Source of the DNA: Polydactylus sextarius
Lineage: Eukaryota > Chordata > Actinopteri > Polynemidae
Reading direction: 5' to 3'
Assembly: GCA_016801845.1 (NCBI GenBank)
Contig: CM028921.1
Span: forward strand, 14,945,275-15,009,274
Length of the DNA: 64,000 bases
The notes beneath the pieces are model-generated. The model had not been told where the DNA came from. It ran no database searches and worked only from the letters and a program-made list of their open reading frames with translations. Below are positions 22,630 through 35,896 of this stretch, piece by piece; the stretch's first letter is position 1, and every line of letters begins with the position of its first letter. The position numbers and the translations under genes were made by a program.

Positions 22630-25600
22630 TCAAATGTCAAATTTTTCTTCACAGATACAATGTCCGTTCTCCTCGTAGTCCTCTCTCGTCACCACCACCT
22701 CATCATAGTCTGGGTTGTGGGCCAGCAGCTTGCCCCCTTCCCACGAATAACAGATGGGGCTGTGGGATGAAACAAAAGCTGTTAGTGACTTATCAGAGCT
22801 AAAACATAAAACAATGAATGAGAGACACAGTGCTGTTGGTGCCATCTTACTTTGCAGGAAGCAGAACAGACACAGGAAGGTGGGCAGGGACAAGTGAGCG
22901 CAGCTCCGCCTCCAGTCGCTCTCTGAAGCCTGGAAACAAAGTGTTGCCTCCAGTCAGGACAATGTTCTCGTAGAAGTGGGGCTGCATCTCTGTCAGTGGA
23001 GGAAACACACACAGACAATTAAGTATTTTACCTACATGGAAATGCAAACACTGTTGGTTGTATGTGGTTTATCTCCTGAGAAGGAAACAGCTGACCTTCT
23101 GGCAGAGACTGGATGGAGTGGACAATAGCCTCGGGGATGCCCATTTCCTGAATGCCAATGTCTGACGGGTGAAAGAGCATCTCAGGAACAGCAAAGCGCT
23201 CATTGGCCAACCTCAGGATCTGCTCTCCCGTCTTATACTTTCCACTGAAGACCATGTCCTCTCGAGGCTGGTGTATAGAAACTCTGATGAATACAAGAGC
23301 CTGTCTGCCGTGTTAAAACAGTTTTTTAACATCCATGGATGCTGTCTCACCTTGCAGAAGCCTTTTTTGATGGAGCTGAAATCTGGAAGAACATAATCCA
23401 TCATCACCATGTTCTCTTCCCCCTTCAATCTGAGAACCAAAAAGCAGCAGGTCAGAAACGACCGCAGCTTTACAGATCACACATTACATCTGATTTATTG
23501 ATCAACAGCTCATATGTCACCAAATCTCATTACTACACTTTTGGTTTTTGTGAAGATGACACAACAAAACACATTTATCAGTGATCACTGGAGCCAGATG
23601 AGCTGTGTCCAGTTATTGTGCTAACACACGTCTGTGGTGTACCAGGTCTTACTGTGCAGTCTCCATGTCCTTGTAGAACTGCTGAGAAACGTAGCAAACA
23701 TCTTCTTTAACCTGGTTGATCACATGGGTTTCATCCATGACATGTAGCTGACTGAAAGGATGAGAGACACTTATTTATTTGATCTGAGTACACTTTCAGG
23801 TTTTTTATTCACATTAATTAGTTATCATTTAATCAACTTTGAGTCACAGTACCACAGTAAAACTACATAGTAAAGTAAAAAGTATCTCAATAGAATATAT
23901 ATTTAATTGTCCCGCAAGGGGAAAACTGATTTCTTTGACAGCATAAAAAAATCTTGAAAATAGATTAACAAAAAAAGTTAAGTATTCTGTTTTACAGTAT
24001 CACAATACTTTACTATCACAATACTGCATTGTGCAGTGTCTTGACTGATTTGACACTTGACAGTGTGACTGATCTGATTTATCACCCGCTGCTGTTACAC
24101 TAGATCAGGGGTGGACAAACAATTCCACAAAGGGCCGTGTGGCTGCAGGTTTTTGTTCCAACCAGTCAAGATCACACAGTTTGACCAATCAACTGTGTGA
24201 AGACTGAGATCAGTTAATTAAATGAGTTGAGTCCGGTGTGCTGCTGCTTGGTTGGAATGAAAAAACCTGCAGCCACGTGGCCCTTTGTGGAATAGTTTGC
24301 CCACCACTGCACAAGATTGTTTTATCCACTAGTTTCCAACCTAGGAGTTTGGCCCCTCTAGAAGATAACCACATACATTTGAGAAGTCATATGATTAATA
24401 AGATGCAAGATGAAACAAAGTTTTGATTTACTGATCTGGTTTCAGGTTCTAGATTTTTCTCCAATCTTTGTTTAAGAAAGTTTTGAGGGGATATGTGTTG
24501 ACAAACACTTTCCCTCAAACTGACATCAATCCAAAAAACAAAATAAAACAAACAAACAAACAAAAACAGTACAGAATGAGGTGGATTTACCGATACGAGA
24601 TGATCTCCTTCAAGTGATTTGTCAGCAGCTTCCCTCCTACGTTGATCCTAAGAGACAAAATAAAGCCTGGTTACATTCTGTGGCTGGCATTAGTGATGCA
24701 GCTGCAGCTTGATGATGCTGCTATAGGCCCCTCACCTGCGGATGCCCTCCTTCATTTTCTTACTGCGGCAGTAGGGGACAATGTGGGTGAAGGAGAATCC
24801 GCTGTCCACCACCAAACAGCAGAGCTCTGAGGGTTTGGTGTTGAAGTAGTGATGAGCACTCAAAGACCCTGCTGAATTAGCACAAAGCAGATACAGATAC
24901 AGGAGAGTTTAAACATACTGCCATATTGAGACATAAGTTAGACATGATAAAGTCTGGCTGTGTGTTTGCTGTTGGCTGTTAAGCTTAGACTCTGCATGAT
25001 TCACCATTTATCCTGAGAGCTGACTGGAACTGGTACTCCTCAAACAGGATCTCGTTCATTGACTCCTGTATGGAGGTAAAGTTGAAATATGGCTCGGTAA
25101 TGATGATGCTGGTGTCTGCAAAATCCACCTAGATCCAAAACAAACAAAAAAAAAAAAAAATCAGAAATGGACACAGACACACAGAAGACAATGAGATAAG
25201 ATGAGATCCATTGAAAATGTATTGATGATATTTCCAGAAAAATAACAGACACTGTAAACAAAGATATAGGCACCTTGAACATCTCTTTTCCAAACAGATG
25301 GTCCCAAACTTTCCTCTGGACATCCCAGTTGACTAGATAACCCTGAAAACAAACAACACACGATTAAGATATTCTGAAAAACCAGTCCAGGTGTGTCCTG
25401 ATGCTTCACACTCACCTTCTGGAAGGGGAGGATATAGAAGAGACCCGAAGGATCTTTGATCTCATCAAGCTGATTGGCAGTGAAGGTTTTCAATCTGGAT
25501 GTCTTAGAACGAAACTGGCAGTTTGGGATGACGCTGAAGAAGAACGAGAGTAAGGAGAAAACTGAAAATCAAAAAACAAAACAAAAAACAAAAAAAAAAA

Positions 25601-26005
25601 AAAAACACTTACAGACTTTTTGTGATTCTAAAATGTTATTTCGTACATGTACACTGAAACTAGTTTAATGTCTGAAGCTTCGTATACGGTCTTATAAGAT
25701 GTTTTGGCCTGAGTTGTTCATTAGAAAGGGAATACATTTTCAAAGTGCCGGATTTTTCAATTGAGTTTGGCCTAAAGATCTCTCCTTAGAAGAGAAATAA
25801 ACGGTGCAATCTCCGACAACATAATGTATATACTGACTTAATATTATGTGACAAATATTACAATTACTGTTCTATTGTCATTATGATTAGTGTTGTTGTT
25901 AGCAGTAACGTTAGCTACCTAGTTAACACGAACTCACCTGACTTTCTCTTGACTGTATCCTATTTTCGCTGTATAAGCTCCGTTGTCCAAAACTAATGTC
26001 GCCAT
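22630..26005 (-). CDS. actr6: ACTR6 (ARP6), actin-related protein of the SRCAP/SWR1 complex
   Basis: ARP6 is a nuclear actin-like subunit of the remodeller that deposits H2A.Z. Eleven exons (minus order): 26005-25938, 25533-25416, 25342-25274, 25128-25005, 24871-24736, 24647-24591, 23751-23653, 23429-23351, 23267-23096, 22989-22851, 22759-22630, total 1191 nt and 396 residues, exactly the human length. Near-identical blocks include MATLVLDNGAYTAKIGYS (phosphate-1 loop), SIIITEPYFNFTSIQESMNE, VVDSGFSFTHIVPYCRSKK (phosphate-2), IVLTGGNTLFPGF (adenosine loop) and the C-terminal EEKFDI. The start has a good context (AAAATGG). The gene lies tandem with SYCP3, same strand, 1.5 kb apart. Confidence 0.98.
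24109..24306. repeat. Palindromic MITE, copy 1 (ACTR6 intron)
   Basis: Nearly the whole element folds on itself. The left arm begins GGGTGGACAAACAATTCCAC, and the right arm is its reverse complement ending GTGGAATAGTTTGCCCACC. The inner arms carry GCAGGTTTTTGTTCCAACC. A diverged copy lies at 27167-27358. Confidence 0.75.
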
Positions 26006-26008
26006 TTT
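26000..26008 (-). promoter_or_regulatory. YY1-like motif over the ACTR6 start codon
   Basis: AAAATGGCG on the minus strand spans the ATG, the usual YY1 downstream-promoter arrangement for housekeeping genes. CCAAT and CRE-like (TACGTCAC) motifs follow upstream, at about 26180-26215. Confidence 0.5.
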
Positions 26009-26344
26009 AGTTGTCGCGCTCTCTGCATAAAACCTCTGAATATTAATAGAATTTATTTCAGAATAAATAAAACGAGCACCATCCCTGCGCTGTAACCGAC
26101 AAACATCACTTCACCATCAAAACACCGTTTATTCCATGGACATAAGAACAGTCTCTACGGTTTGCGTGTCTGATCCCGCCAATCACGTTGTTCTTCATTT
26201 CCGTGTACGTCACAATTGACACACTAAAGCAGCCAATTGCGTCTCCGATTCTTTTTTCTTTATCTTCTGGGGGTGATCTAGCCAATCAGATATGAGTGGT
26301 CCTTAGGGTGAAAATGTTCGGCTGGAAACAAATCTGTTGTCTAG

Positions 26345-26443
26345 TTCCTTTTCACAGTGACAGTAACACAGGGACTGGAGTCTATCCCAGTTGCTTACGG
26401 GCGAAGGCAGAGTACACCCTGGACAGTCGCCAGCTCGAATGAC
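26345..26443. repeat. Fragment of a common fish repeat
   Basis: ACAGGGACTGGAGTCTATCC followed by TACACCCTGGACAGTCGCCAG is a familiar conserved repeat block in fish genomes. I cannot assign the family with confidence. Confidence 0.45.
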
Positions 26444-26869
26444 GCGAAAATTGAATCAAATACAATTACAAATACAGGACTGGTGACAGGAATGAGTTGA
26501 AAAGCCACTTACTGAACTGTGGTCTGGTTATTCTATTTTCTGTTAGTTATTTGCAGATTTTTATTTTATTTCTTTACAATTTGTTCATGAGTGGTTGGGG
26601 AGTCTTGTTAATCATCTTTTCATCACTGTCTTTAGAAGCAACCCTGCAGGTGTCAATAACTATCGATAACTATTATAAACCCAAGGAAAATTTGAACTGG
26701 AGGCAAGAGGCACACTTGCCTCCATTTTAAATGTAAAAAAAAAAAAAAAAAAATTAATTGAAAATTACAAATACAAGCGGAGATAAGACAAAACCCTGTG
26801 GAGAGCCAGTGGATGATAAAAGGGCATCAGAGAGAACCCCATTTACTTTTACTCTCCGGGGTCTGTCAG

Positions 26870-27130
26870 TTAAAAAAAAAAAAAATCAAATCCAGGCAAT
26901 GAGACTAGGCTTAATATTAAAAGTGCTGGTGAGTGCCCTATGAGCTTGAATGCAATTAAAATCAGAAGAAAAAGTTGATAAAAAAGCAAGAACACAAAAT
27001 TGTTAGGCACATCCAGGTGCCCCTGGACTGTGTGAAGGAGGGTGCAAAGGCAGGGAAACTGGAGTTCTAGTTTCCCTTGAGTAGCACACAGGATGTCACT
27101 TTTAACAATCTTTTCAAAGGCCTTCATAAC
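26870..27130 (-). repeat. Relic of a non-LTR retrotransposon reverse transcriptase
   Basis: The minus-strand frame reads KAFEKIVKSDILCATQGKLE, like the motif FEKIV...LDPLQFAYR that opens the reverse transcriptase of L2/Rex1-type LINEs. It is short and broken, with a poly-A/T tract at its low-coordinate edge. Confidence 0.45.
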
Positions 27131-27166
27131 AAGAGGAGCTGAGCAGCTTTCTGAGCTGTACTATCA

Positions 27167-27358
27167 GGTATGTCCAGACATATTCCACAAAAGGCCATGT
27201 GATGGCAGGTTTTTGTTCCAACCAGTCAAGAGCACAAAATTTGACCAATCAACTGTCCGAAGACTGAGGTCAGTAAATTAAATGAGTCATGTCTGGTGTG
27301 CTGCTGGTCAGTTGGAATAAGAACCTGCACAGTCCTTTGTGGAGTAGTTTGGACACCT
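27167..27358. repeat. Palindromic MITE, copy 2
   Basis: Same family as 24109-24306, more diverged: TTCCACAAAAGGCCATGTG on the left, CCTTTGTGGAGTAGTTTGGA on the right, with GCAGGTTTTTGTTCCAACCA inside. It lies between ACTR6 and the FAM3-like gene. Confidence 0.7.
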
Positions 27359-28228
27359 CCGCAGGCATCCACAACAGCACAACATCGCCATCTACTGACA
27401 GAACAGTCTAACACTTATATGAAAAATATTGCATGAATAAGATACAAGACATTTTGTCACATACAGTTATATTTCAGTGAAATATTCAGTGAAATGCATG
27501 TATCCTTTTTTGTTTCAATCAAAACTTTGGGTAGCATTTCTAACCTACTAACAAAGTAATAAACCCAACAAATCCATTTATCACTTTACTTACTGTGCTA
27601 TATACAGCATATACAAAATATATAACAGACATCATAGTCAAACAGGTATACAAACAATGAGAAGCACATTTCCATCAGACCTACATTTGTTCTCTGAACA
27701 ACTCAACCCAAACAAAACAAGCAACAAGATTGACATTCGATTTTTTGATTTTCAGACAAGAGTGTAACTAACAGTTCACCTTGTTTTAAAGCAACGATAG
27801 CACTGGCTAAATCCTCACATACTGACAAGAAGAGGAAACCACATGTCTGTGTCCTCTATCACACATAATTTAGTCATAATTTACATACAGACATAATTTA
27901 GTGATATTAACTGGCTAGTTATTGTGCAAAGAACCACAAATTATATTACATCATTCACTGCCTGTGGTAAATGGTAAATGGACTGCATTCATATAGTGCT
28001 TTTCTAGTCCTCTAATGATCACTTTTACATTACTGGTCATTTGCATCACATGCATCAGGAAACAACTGGCTCCTCCACTTAGAGGAGTTTACACAACAGG
28101 CTAAAAGTTTTCTGACAGATTTTTATGCATGGTTCATTTGCTTAGTCTCATCTTCTCCAAGTATGAAATGTCACCTGTTCCCAACTCAATCAGAGATGCA
28201 GACATGTTGTTAGTTAGTTTGACAGGTT
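27359..28228. other. Intergenic and 3' UTR of the FAM3-like gene
   Basis: It includes a fragment of another common fish repeat at about 27965-28020 (TAAATGGTAAATGGACTGCA, then ATATAGTGCTTTTCTAGTCC). The rest is AT-rich, with no exon that I can support. Confidence 0.45.
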
Positions 28229-31200
28229 TCAGTGTAAAGCAGCATCTCCTTCCAGGTATTTAGGGATGCATCCTTGCAGATCAATGACCTCGGGCCATTT
28301 TTCATATTTATTATGAGCAGGGTCATTCTTTAGGTACTGAAACAAAGATACAGAAACACAGCATTGAGACTCAGCACATTTTCAGGAATCCATTAATCGG
28401 TTAGTCCATTAACAAAAATATTAAAACAAAAATGGCAAATATTCTCTGAAAGCAGCTTCTGTCCTTATCATAAGATGTACTTTAGAGCCACGAAACAGCT
28501 CGTATATAAACTGCTGTGAAACTATAACTTCTCTCTTTTTTTTTTTTGGGTGGGTAGATATCGTTCTCTTTGGATCTTCCTCTGTGTCTTTATGCTAAGG
28601 TTAGCTAACTATTTGCAGTTTTTTTCTGTAGCTAAGATATCTTATTCATTAGTCATTAGTTGATGATAAATAAATGATTACATGACTATTAAATATATGT
28701 CAGTTGGCAGATGTTACCTTCTCAAAGTTGATTTTTGTTTCTGCAACGTTCCCCCCCACAAACACCCAGTTATCTCTGAAGCCCAGTGAATGGACCAAAG
28801 AGCTTCCCAGTTTAGAGATAAGAGTCCTGGCGTCAGAGTTCAACCTGTTGGACACGAACAATTTTCAGACAAATTTCAAATGTGTACATCATCTGCTTCT
28901 TTAATGATTAACAACTTGGTGTCAGCTGTGGAGTAAGTACCACTGTACAGCAGCACAGTCCTTCTCCTTCAAACTGTTTGATAAAACTCAAACACTTTTA
29001 AATTTTTTATTTCAATCCAACAATTGAGCACTAAGTATAAATGTTCATTCAATGCCCAAAATCCAGCCAGCAATGCAGAGCTGAAATCATTACTCAGCTA
29101 ATTAATTGAGCCTTGTTGAATTGAGTAGCAAATATGTTCATATTCTAGCTTCTCGAATGTGAACATGTCTGATAGTAAACTGAATCTCTGTGGGTCTCAG
29201 ATGTTTGGTCAGATATTTGAGGACTTAAGAGAATCTTTTTATGCTAATGGCAATTCATGATAAAAAAAACTGTTAAACAGATAAAGAGCCCCTAAATGGC
29301 ACCAGGATCGCAATATCAAGAAACTTAGGGGATAATCATACGGTACATCCTTGTGATATACAGACTGGCTGCACGGTTAATAAGGCTCCTGAGTATCTTG
29401 GGCTCTAGGGAGTTTGTCCACTTTGCCTAGTTGGTGCCCCAGCTTTGGCAATGACAGTGTTATATAAAAGAATTGAAAAAATTAATTCAAGTTTCTTCAA
29501 TGCTTAAGTTTGGGTCCAGTCATTTCATGTCCAGTCAGGAAAAAATCAGTTTGCTTGCTAGTAATTTTTAGGCTAAGTTAGGAGCTCTCTGAGAGACTCT
29601 GACCATCTTTGTGAATACAGGCCCAGATCTTTCAATCCTGTGTGGGTTGGTTAGTGGGGTTTCCTCTACTTTGGGCTTTTACTTTTAGCCCACCTGTACT
29701 AATTTTTTTTTTTTTTTCCCAAATGTAACCTTGATCTTGATCATTATCACGATTTTTTAAAATATTGTTTTAAACTGCCAGTTTTCAAGCATCAGTACTG
29801 AAAACTTAAGGAAACTAGAGATTAGTTCAACAGTTTTACCATATGAAGTAAATAACAAAGCAAACATTTTTTACTGAATTGTACAACAAATGTAGAAACA
29901 TATAAAATAACACAGTGAACTAGTTTACAGTCCTGAGTGTTTTTGCAGATATGCAAGACCCAGAATAAACAAATTACCCACTCAGGGATATTGAAGATGC
30001 CTAAAATAGAAACAGTATCATTTTCAGGTTATGATGCTACATATGCATAATATCATTGCTACTTGCAAATGTGCATCTTTAATAACAATACAGATTAGTT
30101 AGTTTCAAGTTAAGGTAATGTTATTTGAAGCTGTCGCAGAGGAGACGATCGGTAGAGTCTGACCTACTGACCCACTGTCGCGTCACTGATCGTTACTTCA
30201 ACTTCTCTGGCAACTTACAAATGGAAGTGGAGCAGGAAAACGTCGACTCTGATTGACTGTTGTCACGCACATGTCTGCTATGTTTGATTGAGGCTCACAG
30301 CCAATCACTGTAATCGACCTGAAATAATAATCACGATCACTAATTGCTATCATATAGTCACCCAGCCCTGTTCTCTGGTTAACCAATTGTCTTCCCACCC
30401 AACAGCATCTGAAGTGTATAACAAGCCACCAGTCAGCTACCTGGCATCTAGAGTTGAGTTGGATACTATTTATGAAGTATGATCGCTATGTTTCCTTAAG
30501 TCGCACCTGTTGCACAATTTGCACTGTGATGGTTGGATATTGACTTCAAATATTGGCTACTGTGGAGGACTTTATACAGTGAAGCTGTTGGATCAAAGTA
30601 CAAATCATCAATTAAAAAGTGGATGATGGGTGTTTATCTGCATATTCAAGTTAATGATGTCAGAGAATGAAAATGATGGAGGTGAGGTCTTTATGAAGCT
30701 GTTTATGTTAATGTTGGCACTGATCTGATATTCTTTCATAACAACCTAGACAAAGATTCAGACCAGTCCCTCTTGTTTCAGAGGGTGGCATAGTCCAAAA
30801 ACTGGTTTAACTAGGTCTCCTTGTTACAGTGTCTTCACAGGAAAGGCATATGTGGAGTAGTTTTATTTAGCTGCAGCAGAGTAAACATCATGGTGTCTGC
30901 AAGTAGGTTTCAGTTTGGCAACTTATTTACTGAGCTACAGTGTCCTGTTTTTTAGTCCCCTGGGTAACATCTCTCTGATACCAGCAGATGTAACAGTGAA
31001 TACTTACTTTGTTGCAGGGTCGTCAAAAGAAGCGATCAGCACCACACTGTCTTTCTCAATGTTCTTCAGGAATTCGATGAGTGGATTCACTTCTGCAACA
31101 CAAAAATGTATATATTTCTTAAATCTTCCACCTCTTATCAAATCATCTGACCACATGCAAGCATTTAACATTTACTGAATAAAACATCACTTTCTACTTA

Positions 31201-34200
31201 CCTCCACCATACATGTCAAAGTTATCAGTCTTTCTGACCTCTCCAGTTTTACCTGTTGGAGAAGGAGACTGATGAATGGACCTATAAGGAATGTAAATAT
31301 CATATAGAGGTGATGCTTCTTCAAAACTTACCATTTAATACAACAATGTTAAGTCCGACTTCAGCGTTGTTTAACACTACTCCAAGAACCCTGAGGAAAG
31401 ATTTAGATATTGTTAGTAAGTCATTAATGTATAAGAATTCAGAACAACCAGGATCAGGAGAGAACAGTGGACAGTCAATTAAAGACATCACTTAAAATCA
31501 CAAAGTCTAAGACCTTAACACGACTACTGCTTGTCTAACGTTTGGCCAATGAGGTGGTTGCTTTGGTTCATCAGCTGTTTCCTGTTCCACACATTTGTCT
31601 TTGGATAGAAGTCGTTTTTATTCTGTGAGTTCACAGACTTTTGTTCCAGAACTCAACTACCTTCTCTTCATGTGTTACTGAGGTTTACAAGGAACAAAAT
31701 AAGATTGGTGTTAGTTTCTACTACTGAAGGCAGCCCTTATTGAGGAAAAGAATGCACTTTGATGCTCAACTCACTATGTTTCTGGCAGACTGGTTAATGC
31801 TAATGTTAGTTATGTGCTAACAGCAAAACTTAAAGTACTGGCTTAAAAGGGAAAAATCCCAGACTTCTTTCTTTACTGGCATAATCCTTCTCAAATTTAA
31901 GATACTTTTAACAATTATTTATTATTTATTGGAAACACTACACTACAAAGTTAGCTGCCTATTGTTGTCTATCATGGCCCACGTGTATCCAATCAGATTA
32001 ATGCACCATATGACAATAAACAAAGGTGCTTTGTTATTTGTGTAACATACACTGGTCAGTCCAATCTCACAACCTGCCAAAACAGGTTCTGGCTTTGTGG
32101 TGAAAGCATCTACGTCACAAGTTTTGGAGACCTGATGCTTCAGTTTGTGTTTGGGAAGTTGGATATTTCTTAAGTTTTTGAGGAGACAAAGAAGTAGTAG
32201 CTGATGATCAGTGGTCGGACTCATCTCAAAGGGAGACGTGGCAGCCTACAGAGAGGGGGTTCTGAATTTGGAAGCCTGGTGTTCAGAAAACAACCTGGCT
32301 TTGAACACCAAGAAAAACCAAGGACATCCTTGTCGACTTCAGAAGGCACAGCACCGACTTAGCCCCCCTTCACATCAACGGTGAGTGTGTGGAAAGCGTC
32401 CACACCTTCCAGTTTCTCAGTGTCCTCATCTCCACTGAGATCTCCTGGACAGACAACGTCACAGCGATTATCAAGAAGGCTCAGCAGCGGCTACACTTCC
32501 CGAGGGTCGTCAGGAAACACAACCTGAACTGCTCCAACCTGCTGCAGACCTTCTACCGCTCATCCATCGAGAGCTTGCTGACTTACTGCATTACTGTATG
32601 GTACGGCAGCTGCACCATGCCGGACAGGGAGAGGCTTTAGAGAGTAGTAAAGGCAGCACAGAAGATCGTCGGCTGCCCTCTTCCCAACTGACGGACATCT
32701 ACACCTCCTGTTGCCTCAGCAGAGCAAAGAACATCATCAAGGACAGCTACCACCCTGGTTTTGATCTTTTGGACCTGTTGCCCTCAGGGAGATGCTACAG
32801 ATGCGTCAGCACCAAAACAAACAGACTCAGGAACAGTTTTTCCCAAAAGTCATAACCACCTTGAACTCACACATGCACTGACTATAGTCTAACCCACCGA
32901 CCCAAGGACTTCTTCCCTCTATCCACCTACTGTAAAATGGTTAATATTTAAATTGTTACTGGAATACTGTGCAATACCATTATTATTATTACAATTATTC
33001 TCACTGTCTTACATCCACACACGACCATCATTATTGTACAATATTTAATATTTGATAATAATATTTAATAACCCACACGACATATCACACTGTAAATCAA
33101 CCTGCATATTTATTCCTTGTGTATATGTATATAGTGTCCTCAGAACTGTGCACCTTACCTTCCTCCCTTTTTAATTATTTTTATACTCCTTATACTGTTA
33201 TATTTTTATATGTTTTACACTATCACTTATTCTGTCTTATGTTGTCATATTCTATATACATGTTTGCACTGAAGAAGTCGTTGCTTTTAATCTCATTGTA
33301 CATGGAAAAAGTATAGCGACAATAAAAGGCATTCATTCATTCATTCATTCATTCATTCATTCATTCATTCATTCATTCAGCGGCAAACACCCACAGCTTG
33401 TTGTTGATGCAGATCTTTGGACGAACAACGCTGGCAGCTCCACTCTGCATGTAGAAACTGAAGTGATCGGCTGGGCAGTTCCTCTGAATGACACATGGAC
33501 CAGCTGGAAATGAGAGCAGAACATTGATTAATCCCCCAACAAGCTTCATCAGACTAACATCAATGTTTCATCTTGATCAGGTGTAATTGATCAGCAACCT
33601 GATGTTTTGGTGGAAGCCTCGGAGGCCACAGCGGCTCTGTTAGCAACTAAAGACAAGTCAATATGCCAGTCACCTACAGAGAAGAAGAATTACAGAAATG
33701 TCAACTACAAATGTCAACTTTATATATCTTATCTTATGTATTTTATAAAGATTCATTATTGATTATGCATTATTATCATTATGGAGCTGATGTGATATTC
33801 ATTTCTGGTGTTGTGCACACACCAATACATTTACAGGGTTTGTGTACTTTAAGGAATGTTTGTATTTTCATAATGTTTAACAAACCACAATGACACAGGG
33901 ACAGTACCTGCCAATGGGTCGCTGTATTTTTGCAGAACGATGGTGATGAAAAGGACCAGAGGCACAAAAACATACAAGCACATCCACAACTCTGGGGGTC
34001 AGAAATAGATCATTTAAAGGAGAGCAACGCAAAGAAGAAATGAGTCATAATAAATTAAAGTGGAAAAAAAAAAAATCCTCAAAGATGAACAAAAATGAAA
34101 TAAATTAAGGTAAAAAGAAAAATAAAAGATTAAAAACACAAAAGTCACAAAACATTAAATTAAGATATCGCAAAAGAATTAAAACGAATGCCCAAAATAT

Positions 34201-34681
34201 AGTAAACGTGTGAGAAAAACAACAAAGATATAATATATTATGAATTATATTCTTCTATCACTTTTCATTTGGATTATTTTTTTTATTGGTTTGCCTTTTA
34301 AAACCTGCAAAAAAAGATGTAAAAATGTATGTAAAATAAAAAAACAAAATAAGTAAAACAAAAATGTGTTTCACTCAATATATAGTCTCCTGTCCTCATA
34401 CACCCATGATACTTTTCATTATTGTTATTATATTGTAGCTCAGAGTGGATTTCACTCTTGTTTAATGATGCTGTCAGAAGAGGTAAATTATGGTGGTAGC
34501 ATCTCTACAAGCCTGCTGAATAAACAGCTGCTAATACTAATGTTACTCATGTACACACAGCACCTTGAACTCATTTTATCATTGGAGAGAAATCAAATAA
34601 TCTGACTGAAGTTGTCCTCCAAGTAAATTAAACACACAACAAACAAAACTTACTTTTTCTGGTGCTCTGACGTCTGAGCAT
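28229..34681 (-). CDS. FAM3-family cytokine-like protein with N-terminal signal anchor
   Basis: Eight coding exons (minus order): 34681-34654, 33991-33908, 33503-33395, 31390-31332, 31252-31202, 31092-31008, 28844-28718, 28336-28229, total 651 nt and 216 residues. FAM3 proteins are secreted or Golgi/cell-surface globular domains with a beta-beta-alpha fold. After a basic start (MLRRQSTRKK) comes one hydrophobic segment, residues about 11-30, a signal peptide or type II anchor. Family blocks: HFSFYMQSGAASVVRPKIC, LNIVVLNGKTGEV, FDMYGGEVNPLIEFLK, DDPATKLN, LGFRDNWVFVGG and KYEKWPEVIDLQGCIP. The four family cysteines (GPC, RNC, KIC, GCIP) are present. FAM3 member (A-D) is not resolved; C/D-like. 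A 5' UTR exon probably ends at a donor near 35896. Repeats fill the introns. Confidence 0.93.
32190..33379 (+). mobile_element. 5'-truncated L2/Rex1-like LINE in an intron of the FAM3-like gene
   Basis: The plus strand encodes the end of a reverse transcriptase and the C-terminal region, with one clear stretch (32389-32637) reading LISTEISWTDN, KKAQQRLHFPRVVRK, then SIESLLTYCITVWYGSCTMP. This is typical of fish L2/Rex1-type LINEs. The frame breaks both upstream and after 32640. The 3' end is AATAAAAGGC plus an (ATTC)n tail at 33331-33379. It is inserted antisense to the host gene and is inactive. Confidence 0.75.
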
Positions 34682-34719
34682 TTTTACTTTTCCTGTCAAA
34701 AATAAAAATGATACAACAA

Positions 34720-34812
34720 TCTTTAGTTACAACACACACACACAGACAGACACAGACACAGACACAGACACACACATAGACACACACACAGACAAACAGA
34801 CACACACACAGG
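34720..34812. repeat. CACAGA/CA microsatellite
   Basis: An interrupted run of CACACA and CAGACA units in the first intron of the FAM3-like gene. Confidence 0.8.
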
Positions 34813-34880
34813 GGACATTTCATTGGCTTCATTCATTTCCTGGAGACTTTCCTGGAAAACCTAGAGATATCAGTTGTTGC
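34811..34880. repeat. Repeat copy A (GGGGACATTTCATTGGC unit)
   Basis: About 70 bp, nearly identical to 35676-35745. It is followed by AACCTTAACCAAATC...AGTCCCCACAATGTAAGGAA, a common fish repeat end. Both copies follow a CA microsatellite. Confidence 0.7.
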
Positions 34881-35675
34881 TACCACTTGTCTAACCTTTA
34901 TCTAAACCTGACCATAACCTTAACCAAATCTTAAGTCCCCACAATGTAAGGAATACCTAGACCACAAACAGGCACACACACATGATGATAATAATGATTC
35001 ATTGTCAACTTCCCTTTTATTCAATGTTTTTTTCCTTTCAAATAATAATAATTAACTATTAGCCAGTTAATTATTAATTATTTTTCCTTTCAAATAATAA
35101 TAATTAACTATTAGCCATTCCTTCAGTATTTTTTTAAACATGCTTTCAAAATTGTATTTCAAAAACGAATATATAACATAAATTACACACACACAATTCG
35201 GTTTATTTTTTGGAGTAATTATTTCTGATTTTCTGAATATTTTTTTTTCTTCTGTTTTTCAAGCTATTTTTTTTTTTCTGAGTTTACAGAGCACTTGAAA
35301 CAATAGACACATTCATTCCTTTACTGAGAGCTCGATGGAAACAAACATGACCGGCTTGTTTAGTTTAATCAAGTTTTACTTTGATCTGGGATTAAGACAC
35401 TGGGAGAAAGTCACATAGATGCTATTAGTATTAGTTTGTCGACTCTACGCAGGCACCTGAGGATTTTGTGGTTGTTCATTACTTGTTCTTAATTGACCCG
35501 GTACGGTAGATAGTTGAAGATGGGGCATGTATGTGTGGGCAGGAGTCACCATAGGTCCAGGTTGGAGGTACTTGCAGGTTAAAGTATCTCAATAATTCAG
35601 ATAAAAACTCTTGGTTTGACTCCTGGGTCGGAAATTGAACCCAAGACCTATGCACGCACACACACACACACTTAA

Positions 35676-35742
35676 GGGGACATTTCATTGGCTTCATTCA
35701 TTTCCTGGAGACTTTCCTGGAAAACCTAGAGAAATCAGTTGT

Positions 35743-35745
<3 letters not shown>
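35676..35745. repeat. Repeat copy B (GGGGACATTTCATTGGC unit)
   Basis: Second copy of the 34811-34880 unit, with very few differences, cut off by a long TA run. Confidence 0.7.

Positions 35746-35806
<61 letters not shown>
35746..35806. repeat. TA/CA microsatellite
   Basis: An uninterrupted (TA)n of about 46 bp passes into (CA)n. It lies in the first intron of the FAM3-like gene. Confidence 0.9.
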
Positions 35807-35896
35807 TTTGGCAGATCTGAAATATTTGATTAGTGACTAGTGCAGTGAAAGTAATGCTGAAGAGAAGAAGTGTGATGTATGTGTGTGTTCGTACCT

